From Mesostigma viride (taxonomy: Eukaryota; Streptophyta; Mesostigmatophyceae; Mesostigmatales; Mesostigmataceae): DNA of 64,000 nucleotides. This document shows, in pieces, positions 45,413 to 54,879 of the stretch; positions within the stretch are counted from its first letter, which is position 1, and every line of letters starts with the position of its first letter. The stretch covers positions 28,773-92,772 of the forward strand of contig RPFO01000909.1 of NCBI GenBank assembly GCA_009746045.1. The letters run 5' to 3'. Both the position numbers and the translations under genes were made by a program. The notes under the pieces were generated by a model. It had not been told where the DNA came from and searched no databases. It was given only the letters and a program-made list of their open reading frames with translations.

Positions 45413-45613
45413 ATCCATTTCTGGCCTTGCCTTGCTTTGCATGCATCACCACAAAACATCAAATTTATTACAATATGTGTGCTAGCTCTATGTATACGGT
45501 GGAATAACACAGACATGTCTACCAGATGGCAACACGGCCATCTGTATGCTAGGGTGAGCACACTATGTGAATGTGCAGGGCCAGCCCACAGCAGCTGTGC
45601 CCCTGCTCTACCC
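45413..45613 (-). repeat. B2 split direct repeat, copy II
   Basis: 201 bp, matching B1 (45843-46039, 197 bp) throughout except for four extra bases at 45491-45494 that change CTCTATACGG to CTCTATGTATACGG. Confidence 0.92.
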
Positions 45614-45636
45614 CTTTTGCCAGGGTGGGGGGTGGG

Positions 45637-45844
45637 AGGCAAAAGAAACAACCTGCTTCCCTAGAATGGAAGCCCACCTTTATAGCAACCACCTCTCCAG
45701 CCAACCCCTACCTGGGTGGCTGGGGTACGGGTGCCAGCACAAAAAATATTTTTTCTAAAATTATTTTTTCTTTTGGTGCTATACGGCGTTGCATTCTCCG
45801 CTCAGCAGGTTAGTCATAGATAAAATGAGCATAGCTCACCAAAT
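45637..45844 (-). repeat. A2 split direct repeat, copy II
   Basis: 208 bp and identical to A1 at 50524-50731 on reading both in full. Diverged relatives are at 24419-24664, 54880-55092 and 58367-58507. Confidence 0.95.
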
Positions 45845-46039
45845 CCATTTCTGGCCTTGCCTTGCTTTGCATGCATCACCACAAAACATCAAATTTATTA
45901 CAATATGTGTGCTAGCTCTATACGGTGGAATAACACAGACATGTCTACCAGATGGCAACACGGCCATCTGTATGCTAGGGTGAGCACACTATGTGAATGT
46001 GCAGGGCCAGCCCACAGCAGCTGTGCCCCTGCTCTACCC
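45843..46039 (-). repeat. B1 split direct repeat, copy II
   Basis: 197 bp lying directly between the coding region and A2. Its A-side end meets A2 with a 2-bp shared overlap (AT), as expected of a joined circle junction. Confidence 0.9.
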
Positions 46040-46234
46040 ACATCTCCTTACATGGCTAACAGCCGAAAATACGTAGGACATGCAAAAAAGAAAACTTAAA
46101 CTACCTAGCTATGGGGGTACTTTGTCCCAACCCAGGTTCACCCTCGGGTTAGTTAAACCATTTCCCCCCTGACCTCCCACACAAGGGTGAGGTCAGTTGA
46201 TAGCTAAAAGACGAGAGATAAAAACAGGAGGACG

Positions 46235-48050
46235 TCAAAACTCGACGCCACCGAAGTGGCGCCGGAAAGCCGCTGGGTCAAAACCCAGGGCCTGAGCCCA
46301 GAGGGCGGGTGGGATGTCGCGCCCCAGGAGGCTGCGGTGGAGGCCAATGTAGCGCGTGACCGAGAGGGCCGAAGCCCACCGGCCGCGCAGCTGGATGGCC
46401 TCCGGCGACTCGCCAGCGATGGCGTCGTGCGTCGCCCCCCCATGCCGGAGGCTGTGAAAAGAAAACATCCCTGGGATGCCATGCGGGCCTGCACAGCCTC
46501 CCACTGCTGCCTAGCCTGGCTGTACGTTAAGCCCGAAAGAGGAGTGCATCCGGGGGCTGGCCAGCCGTCAGACGTCGCAGGAGCCACAAAGAAAGTGGAT
46601 CCCGGACGAGGACGTGCTGGGCCGCCCCCTGCGCAGTTTTGGGGTTGCGCAGCACAAGGGCACCGACCATGGGCCCTGGCTCGAGAAGGGGGTGGCCGGG
46701 ATGAGCCACATCCCGAACCCGCAGCCCTAGCGCCTCGCTAATGCGTAAATACTGCTGGAAAGCAATAATAATCAACGCACTCAAATGCACCTGTCGACGT
46801 GAAACTAGCAACAGGGCAGTGAAATAGCAAAGGCGCCAGGGCATAGGCGGAGGGCTGACAGCCGGAACAAGCCGCTGCCAACCTGCTAGCAGGCGGTCCG
46901 CCAGTACCCAATTCCGAACAATGTCGGGGTAGTACAGGTGCAGACAGGCCTTGGCATGCTGGCATAAGGTACGCCCCCGCCCGCCTCTGGCATGGTAGAC
47001 AGCAGAAATCCACTCACAGAAAATGGCTTCCGCGTCAGCTGGGTCGACAGGGCCAGGTGGCGCCCACGCCACGTAGACAGCCGCCGCACGCCGGTACGCT
47101 GGCAAGGTAGACACAGGGTTGACTGTGCCCTCCAAAAGTGCCAAGTCCCGAGGGCGTCGCGCCCCCTCAGGCCCAGGGTTGGGATGCACGTCACCACACC
47201 GGGTCAAGTCAGGAATCCAAGCGCCACGCCGACTGGCCTTGTCAGCTGGGTTGTGGTCGGTAGCCACCCAGACCCAGTGGCTCTGCATGTCGCCAGCCAG
47301 TGACAGAGCGCAGTAGCGCCGAACCAGCTGGTTGAGGCGGTAGGAAGACGACCGCCCTCTGACAAACGCCCCCACCACAGCACTGGAGTCTACGAGCCGG
47401 ACGACTCGCTTACCTCGACACGCCTTGGTCCGGCACGACCACTCGACCCCCTGTGTCGCAGCAATCGCCTCCTTGACGTTGATGTGGTTAGGCTGCCCCC
47501 GCCACCGGTAGGACAGTGCCGTACGCCAGTGGCCACTATCCAGCAGGCTGTAGTCCCCCTCCTCCATGCGCTCCAGGTCCCAGTCCTCCCCAGACGTTAA
47601 AGCTGTCGTCCGCCACCCCCGCGCTTCGCGCCGGGTCGCCAGCCGGGCACAATCGGCCCCAGGCAGGTCCCTGTAGACCACCCCACCGCCGGAGCCGCTC
47701 GCATCACTTGCGACGACCCGGTCAGAAAGGGGCCGGGCCCTGGCCGCCCTCAAAAAGGGGGCCAGGTCGATCGCCGCCTGAAGCTCCTGGCGGGCCCCCG
47801 CAGGGAGGCGCCAGCGGCGCCCAGGCAGGGAGGCATTCATGGCTGCTAGCAGCCGGTACGTCTCAGACCACACCGAAAGCATGGGGCGGCACAGCAGATG
47901 CATCCACACCCACTTCCCAAGCACAGAACTAAGTTCGCGGTAGTATGTAAACCCGCGATCTAAGATTCTATGAGTAGCAGCGATAACTGCCACCACACGC
48001 TCAGGAACAGGCACCACGTCACCATCTCTTTGGTGAATGACCCCACCGCC
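46235..48050 (-). pseudogene. RNase H and tyrosine recombinase region, copy II
   Basis: An uninterrupted 496-codon frame (48017-46527) then a shifted frame (46504-46235). RNase H occupies residues about 100-265, with acidic residues in VASDASG (D104), VKEAIAA (E183), RLVDSS (D210) and ATDHNPAD (D254). A 2A-like motif GDVHPNPGP follows at 275-283. The recombinase covers about 300 onward: first catalytic Arg in YLRISEALGLRVRDV (R425), then, after the frameshift near 46515, HSLRHGGATHD (H-x-x-R) and LRGRWASALSVTRYIG with the nucleophile Tyr. All catalytic residues of the recombinase survive apart from the frame break. The upstream end joins RT through another frameshift near 48030. Confidence 0.85.
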
Positions 48051-48059
48051 TGCACACCA

Positions 48060-48994
48060 GTCTGCTCTGCTGTCGCCCGTACCACCTTGTCAGACTTCTG
48101 CACCAGCCCAACAGCGGCGTAGGCAGCCTGAACACGATCTAGCTGCTGATTCACCCCATCCACCGACGCACAGTGGGTGAAATGGAGGTCATCGATCGTC
48201 ACAGCATGCATACCTTCCAGATCCTGCCGAGATTCGAAGCACGGCGAGGGCGCCAAGGGCGCAGCAGGGTCCTCCTCCAGCCTCAGCCGGACGGTCTCCC
48301 CCGCCTCGTTGGCCTCCGCCACCAGGATCAGCGCGGACATGTTGATGCTCAGCCCACGACTAGCCTCCAACGGCGGCTTGGGGCCACAGCGGTACAACAC
48401 AGACTGATGCACACACTGGGCCACGGCGACGGCCAGCTTGTTGCCCATTGGCCAGCACAACATCCACGGCCACACCTTCCGACGAGCCCCACTCAGGCCC
48501 ACCAGATCCGACCACACCGGCATCCACGCACAGTACCGCCGCATCCAAACTGGCAGGCGGAGTCTGTTGTAGTACGAATCCAAATCTGATACGCCCCCAA
48601 AAACATCCTCCCCAGCGCGCGTGGGCAAATCGCAAATCACGCCAAGGTGTGGTAAAAAAGCGGGCATAGGATCTGGTAGTGGCATGTTGCCACGCCGGTT
48701 GTCCACAATCAGCCGTATACGGCCGTCGGGCTTTCCGACCCCAAAAGTACCGTTCACCATAGGCGGCTCCTCCTCAAAAAATCCACCCAAAATCCCCCTC
48801 TCCACACACACCGTGCAAACCCGCGCGAACTCCTCCATGCTACACCCCCGCGAGATCCGCATCGACTTCTGCAAGATCCGCTCTGCTGGGCTCAGCGTCC
48901 GTACCATCCTACTCTCATCATTCAAAATTGCTCCCCAAGAGGGGGGTAGTAAGTTCAGCACATCCACTTGGCCACCTTCCCCCGGACCAGGCAA
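48060..48994 (-). pseudogene. Reverse transcriptase region, copy II
   Basis: RNA-dependent DNA polymerase of the element. In the frame from 48994: FGVGKPDGRIRLIVDNRRGN (finger region, residues 84-103), motif A SDLDSYYNRLRL with D137, motif B WPMGNKLAVAVAQ at about 181-193, and motif C TIDDL with D268-D269. The usual YxDD box is TIDD. The reading then shifts near 48030 into the RNase H frame. Upstream coding sequence continues in a different frame to about 49161 (MPGPLQQAALDGIDDACRSF onward), so ORF2 probably starts there. The RT is most like those of DIRS-order elements by its context; a precise clade needs a tree. Confidence 0.82.
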
Positions 48995-49357
48995 GCCAAG
49001 CGTGCGGCCACTAACGGTTCGTAAGGGGCTCCTTCAGCATATTCACCCCCATCCACTACAGATCCTGCCATTGCCGCTACGGAACCACCGTTCCGGCGGA
49101 CAAAGGACCTGCAAGCATCATCGATCCCATCTAGGGCCGCCTGCTGCAGAGGCCCGGGCACACGGGCTGAATCTACAGCAGGCGGGTCTCGCCCCCCCCC
49201 CCCATCCAGTTTAACGCCCTAACCGTCTGACAGGCTAGTGTGCGAGCATTAAAAGCCCGACTCATCCTATCGCGCCTACGGCCTGAGCGTACCTGCTGCC
49301 ACCAGTCACGAGGTGGCAGGGGTGCTGGAAGAGGTAGTGGAAGAAGGCACCGCTCCC

Positions 49358-50455
49358 TCACTTGTTGTTGTTGGACGGGCCGCCCTGCCCCTTCTTGCCG
49401 GGACCCTGCTCCAGCTTGTGCTGCAGCTTCCCCATGCTCATCGCCGCCCGCACCGCCGGAGACGCCAGCATTGCTCCACCCTCCTGGAATGGCAGCATTG
49501 CCGACGGAGTCCCCTTCCAACCCGTCGACCCCACATCCACCAGCTGGCATGCCGTGATCAGCTTTGCCAGGTACTCGGCTGCTGCCAGCTCCAGAATTAC
49601 TTCGGAGCGTGGCGTGGCCCAGTAGCCAAATTCTGTCACCATCGTGTCCAGAATTCCTGCCATCTGCAGGAGCAGCATCCTCCTCTCCCCGCTGGCTGAG
49701 CTGCCGTGCATCGTCAGCATTAACGATGCACGGATGACTTCCCCCCCACGCTCTCTGCGTAGTCCAGCATCCCGGCAGCACCGCCTCCAGCATGTTGCTC
49801 ACCAGGACCGGCACTGCATGCCCGCTCAGCGCCACCCCCTTCGTGCGCGCCAGCCTGCCAGCAGTCGCCGCTGCGGCTGGGCTTGCAGTTGCTGGAGTCT
49901 TTGCCTGGTCCAGCAGCTTCGACATGGCCGATATCAGGTCGCCAATATCTCCGCCAGTGCGGGCGTTGCCCGGCGGGATGGAAGCCCTCCCGCTGGCGTT
50001 GCATAGCCCGTCTCGGTCCCCAGCAGCCGACCTATGTTCGGTCTAGGTCCGCCACATCCTGGTCGATCGCCCCAGGGCGCCATCCTCCTCGCCAGCGCCC
50101 GGTCCACCATGCCCCGCCCCTCCGCTTCCACCTGCCGAAGGGGGAACACCCCCAGCTCCCACCCACCTGCTGACACTGGTGGATCCGGCTCTGCAATAGC
50201 CTCCCCCAGTTGCGCTGCTAGCACATCGGCCAGGGCCTCCTCCCCATCCCAGTCGCTGACAAACCCCCTTTTCTCCAACACGTCCATGACGTTCTTGGCA
50301 CGCCCCGGATTGAGCTTCTGGATCCGCTCTAGCCAATGCCCCTCCCCTAGGATCTTCTGGACCGCAGTTGCGGCCTCCTTTGGGGTGCATCCTTCCCTGG
50401 CTTCTTGCTTGAGCTTTGCTATGAAATTTCGCTCTGGGGCTGTCACTGAGGTCAT
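49358..50455 (-). pseudogene. Gag-like ORF1, copy II
   Basis: A protein upstream of RT presumed to package the element RNA. It starts MTSVTAPERNFIAKLKQEAR at 50455, continues through FVSDWDGEEALADVLAAQLG, then in other frames through VLVSNMLEAVLPG, MLDYAESV and RMLLLQMAGILDTMVTEFGY, and ends KGQGGPSNNNK with a stop at 49358. At least two frameshifts. No zinc knuckle is visible. The same segments occur in copy III (58298-57150) in equivalent order, which supports the reconstruction of its extent. The Gag assignment is by position and conservation, not by a named domain. Confidence 0.65.
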
Positions 50456-50523
50456 GGTGGGTTATAATGCTTGATGTGTTATATTGCGTTTTGTTTTTTG
50501 TGATGTGGTCACTTGAGGTTCTC

Positions 50524-50731
50524 AGGCAAAAGAAACAACCTGCTTCCCTAGAATGGAAGCCCACCTTTATAGCAACCACCTCTCCAGCCAACCCCTACCT
50601 GGGTGGCTGGGGTACGGGTGCCAGCACAAAAAATATTTTTTCTAAAATTATTTTTTCTTTTGGTGCTATACGGCGTTGCATTCTCCGCTCAGCAGGTTAG
50701 TCATAGATAAAATGAGCATAGCTCACCAAAT
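50524..50731 (-). repeat. A1 split direct repeat, copy II
   Basis: The 5' terminal repeat of the element, identical to A2. Transcription of the element would be expected to start within or next to it, and the Gag start codon lies only about 70 bp inside. Confidence 0.95.
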
Positions 50732-51697
50732 TAAACCCTAGAGATGTGCCCGTTTGCCAGCCATTTAATGTTGACTGGCCAATCTTCTGTAAACGGGGGT
50801 ATTAATTAATTAGGAATGCGTCCTTAATAATCGCTCTCGCCCACCGTATTTCTGGCCAATGATACTATTAGGGCTGAGGGCTGCTCAAGGGCTTGCCGTG
50901 TTCTTTCCGACGGTACTTTCCTTAGTATGTGTACAGGCACAAAGAATCAAAGATATTAGGTGCCCAAATTAGGATTAATTTTGGCACTACCTAATTGTGG
51001 TTGGTACGGCTTGTAGGGCCTGAGTACAGTATCTCGTGACATTCCTATTGTATGTAGCGCCAGGCAATCTGTTGGCGCCGAATATTCGCATCATTGTCTA
51101 TGTAGTGATCAATTGTTGTGGTGGCCACTGACGATGCCACTGTTGTTCAAGTCGAGAAACTTTTAAGTTGTTAAGTTAACACGTGCAGAAGTACTGTAAT
51201 GTGTGCAGCCGAGTCACGTTGGACATTTGTCAGGGATATCAACCCTCTTATAGCACAATTCGCCGATGATGATTTGTTCATTATTTGGTCGTTGGTAGCC
51301 AAGGCCTACAGACCTTTTTCGATTTAATAGACTAGATCATTACAATTCGTACGTTTGGACAACAAAAGTAACAAAATTCAAACTGTGGCATTTAGTTTGG
51401 CGTCGCGCCGCGCTGGTCGTTGATGTTCGCCATGAGGGCAATTTTTACTTGCCATGCGTATGTGGTCATTCGACATGCAAAACGTCGCTGGTTAAGTTAA
51501 CCAAGGAGCTAAGCTAGACCTCAGGCTGGGTGGGCATGCGGATGCATGTGGAAATGTGCGTGTGATGATCTGACAGTCAAACGGAGCGCCGTCACATCCT
51601 ACGGCTGTCATTGACAGTGAAGTTGTGCTACCGAGGTGGCATGACTATCCGGTGGCCGGGAGTTACCGGCACGGACGCCTAGTTAGGCGGGCATTCA

Positions 51698-52300
51698 GTG
51701 CTGGTGCCCAGTTGCCAGTTGGCACATCAGTTAGGTACCATTGCATTACCGAACGAGGCAACATACGTTTCCGTTGAAAATTCAAGTACTACGGGTGGCG
51801 CGCAAATTTCAGTGCATACGCCGAGCATATGGACTGATCCAGGACCGGATCGACCATTGAAGCCGACGGGCCCAAATCTGCCAAAATCTTTCACTTCACG
51901 AGTCACTACAGGATCTGTACGGCAAATGTGGGCCGACTTCCTGATTCCATGGACAAAGCATAGAACATTTTTTCTGCAAGACGACATGCTTTTAGACCAA
52001 CCTCGGAGCTATATACTGGTCGTGGCCGTGTTCGATGGCATGGAAGCTCTTGCTGTCGTTCAAACAGCGCTGTCAAGTCTGTTGGTTTTTAATTTTGACA
52101 GGACTCGCCCAGCATGTTTCCGCGTATTTCCTCCAGGAGTTATAACAGCTGTAATAACACTTGTGGAATGCGGTAGGGGAGGTCGGGCTAAAGGAAAACT
52201 TTCTATCGTTGTCATGCCACCATTCATGCTCCGTGTTTACATGCACGACAGTGTAAGACCCCTTCAAGAGACGTTTCTGCGATCATATACCGATTATTAG
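51698..52300 (+). CDS. Hypothetical 200-codon open frame
   Basis: The longest open frame in the window lying outside any recognised repeat. The predicted protein has no domain I recognise, no signal peptide, and no clear transmembrane segment. It contains a moderately hydrophobic section (ILVVAVFDGMEALAVVQTAL) and ends SYTDY. It stands alone on the plus strand, opposite to the LRR and lectin exons. It may be a single-exon gene, an exon, or a chance frame; codon use could not be tested by eye. Confidence 0.3.
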   Translation: MLVPSCQLAHQLGTIALPNEATYVSVENSSTTGGAQISVHTPSIWTDPGPDRPLKPTGPNLPKSFTSRVTTGSVRQMWADFLIPWTKHRTFFLQDDMLLDQPRSYILVVAVFDGMEALAVVQTALSSLLVFNFDRTRPACFRVFPPGVITAVITLVECGRGGRAKGKLSIVVMPPFMLRVYMHDSVRPLQETFLRSYTDY

Positions 52301-52619
52301 TTAAGCCACCGGTAGCACGGTAGAGAAATTTCACGCGCTTCTTGGGACGCCTACAAATAGGCTCAATGACGGCTACTGGGCAAACGAGTTACTATCTCGC
52401 CCCGACTAATCTATGAAACGTAAGTGTGCCGCCTTTCCTGTGCGCAAGTGTGGGGATCTCGGCGGGTCATTCGTTGTCACGTTTACGAAGCGTCTATCCA
52501 TGTGTTCCATGGAAAATGCAGTGTGCCTGGCATACGCAATGTGCTCAGATGCATGGGTGTGTTCGGCATTGGTCTCGGCCGCAGGTTGTCAGGCCCTGGG
52601 TCGCGATGCACAAAGCACG

Positions 52620-52620
52620 G

Positions 52621-52656
<36 letters not shown>
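52620..52656 (+). repeat. (TG)n microsatellite
   Basis: About 18 TG units with one CG interruption. Confidence 0.95.
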
Positions 52657-54879
52657 ACTCTTTGTGTCCGTAGCCAGTGTTGCCGCTTTAGTTCTGATGT
52701 ATGACTTGCATCGCAGCACTTTGATATCAACACGGCTCACGTTACCAGATTACTAGCAACACTGGTAATAGATGTTGCGAACTGCATTAGCATACAAATT
52801 ATATTACAAATGCAAATAATCTGTATATAATAGTAATAATACAGTCATTCAAATGATGTCAGCATGAGCTGAAAATTTGGTGCTGTAAAATTCCCACCCT
52901 CTAGCACTCGGCAATATATTATTTGGACCTCTTGCACGAGAATCTGATTTTAAAGTGATTTTTTGCTTTAAAAAAGACGTATTTGGGGTGAAAATTTATA
53001 AGTGTACCGAAACGTGCTTATTTCCAAGGTGGTGCAAATTGGCTGGAATTACACTGTACTAGAAAGGGTGGGGATTTTATGGGAATGCATGGCAATGGTC
53101 ACAATGTGTTTGCCCATTGTCAGGACTGGGGAAAATATGCTAAATATAGCGTCTTTTCTATTTTTACCATATAACGGCCACAGGGTGGGAGACAGGGGGG
53201 TACTACCCCCCCCAAGTGGTTGATTTTTTTTTTATATAATATTTATGGTCCCCAATCATCACTGGATTTTTATCACATGCTTAGGCATGGCTTCTAGTTC
53301 AAAGTGCACTACGGGTATGTCTGGTCCCCTTGAAAAAAATGGAAGATCTATTTCCTCCAATATACCTTGGTAAACGCAACAAGTTTTGACGCACGTACGG
53401 AGAAAGAAACTAGCACTACTAGATATCATGAATGTCGAGATCTCGAACCACGATCCCCCCTTCATTGTCACATCAATCACTACACTGGTATCTTATCTTA
53501 GTAATGTCTGTTGGTTTATTTGTGGGAACATAGGCCCCCCACCATGCATACAGGTACTGTAGCTTAGACAATCAACTAGTTAACAAAAGCATGCGATAGA
53601 TAGCAGCTGCCACGAGTCGGATATGTACTGCAGTCGTATATATACCTTGAAAAGACAATAACAAGCAAACAGCAATTTGTAGCAAATACAACAAACATGA
53701 AGAAGCAACGACAGGCAGACAACAGCGCTACATGTAGTACCGCCCCCCGGAGGGCCCTGGGTACATCTAAACCGCCTTGAGCAGGGCCGCAATAAAATCG
53801 GGCTCCATGGGTGGAAATGCAGTTTACATGCAAGCTCTGCTTGGCGTGTACGAAACTGACATCAGCATCTGTCAAACTACTATAAGGGCTTACAAAGATG
53901 TAAGGGCCGTTAAGCTCCCAACGTCACTTGAAAGAAAGCCCCCTGTTAACAGTCCGCTACTTTCTCTGCAAGACGAGGCACGAAGTGACGCCAAGATTGG
54001 CAATTTGCAGCCAGTCCAACCAGTATGTGTGAATTACCCACATGAGAGCTAGTTAGTCATCAAGGGCAATCATGTATGTACAAGGGGCAGGCTGCATCAC
54101 TATTAATTAACTGGGTGCAGGCTGCATCACTATTAATTGCGGCATTAATTAATCAAGTAATATACACGTGACTGCGTCATTTCAATTGCGGCATGTCTAC
54201 CTATTTCTAAGCCCTAGAATATTCATGTCTTGATTTCTAGCTTATCGCCATGTGAGATACGTCATTTGTAGTGGTAAACGTGAAATGCAGCTTGGATCCA
54301 GCATGAAACGTTTATGGTATGGAATGTATAAATTGTTAGTGCAGACTATGAGTTACGTCAAGCTCTCATATATTGTGATGCGAATTGTCAGAGTCACGTG
54401 ATGTGCAAGATATTAAGTGACAAGGTTCCTGAGTGTCGTCATGTGTGTACTGTACCAAGTCCAATATTTTATCATTCGAATATCAGTCATACTTTAGTGC
54501 TGGCACATGGCACCGGTCTATCAGATTTTAGGTTACTGCCTGTGCAGTTATACGGTGGACTTATCCATAACACTTAGAGCATGCAGCCCATGCAAGCACA
54601 ATTGGTGATTTAACGTAACCAACTGTCCAGGATATGATTACATGCGTAATCTACCACACAATATTGATATGGATTATCTGCCACTGGCTCACAGTTGTGG
54701 CAGAAATCTAGTGCCATACCTGTGCTACTGTGGATAATTCATAAATAGTGCTATTGTGTATATATACCATCAGTGAGTTCAGCCTACCTTGGCTGATGGC
54801 TTGACGCACTTCTTTCATTCTTTCTCAGCATCTAACCTACTCCAGGTCCAATGCTTAATATATTTTCAGAATCCATTTC

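Larger units (their letters stand above)
45413..50731 (-). mobile_element. Tyrosine-recombinase retroelement with split direct repeats, copy II (complete)
   Basis: On the minus strand the order is A1 (50731-50524), Gag, RT, RNase H, tyrosine recombinase, B1 (46039-45843), A2 (45844-45637), B2 (45613-45413). This A1-ORFs-B1-A2-B2 structure and RT-RNase H-YR content define the DIRS order, nearest PAT/Ngaro in repeat layout. Retroelements of this type replicate through an RNA and a circular DNA that the recombinase integrates. No adenine methyltransferase domain is visible between RNase H and the recombinase. The A copies are identical, so insertion is recent, yet the frames are broken (see pseudogene entries). 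Confidence 0.92.
50732..54879. other. Mostly unassigned; one open frame and a (TG)n run
   Basis: Apart from the frame at 51698-52300 and the (TG)n run at 52620-52656, nothing is recognised. A minus-strand frame at 53576-53875 contains a hydrophobic stretch (CRCFFMFVVFATNCCLLVIV) that could span a membrane but has no other support. AT-rich sequence with short tandem copies of GGCTGCATCACTATTAATT lies near 54089-54138. Confidence 0.35.
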
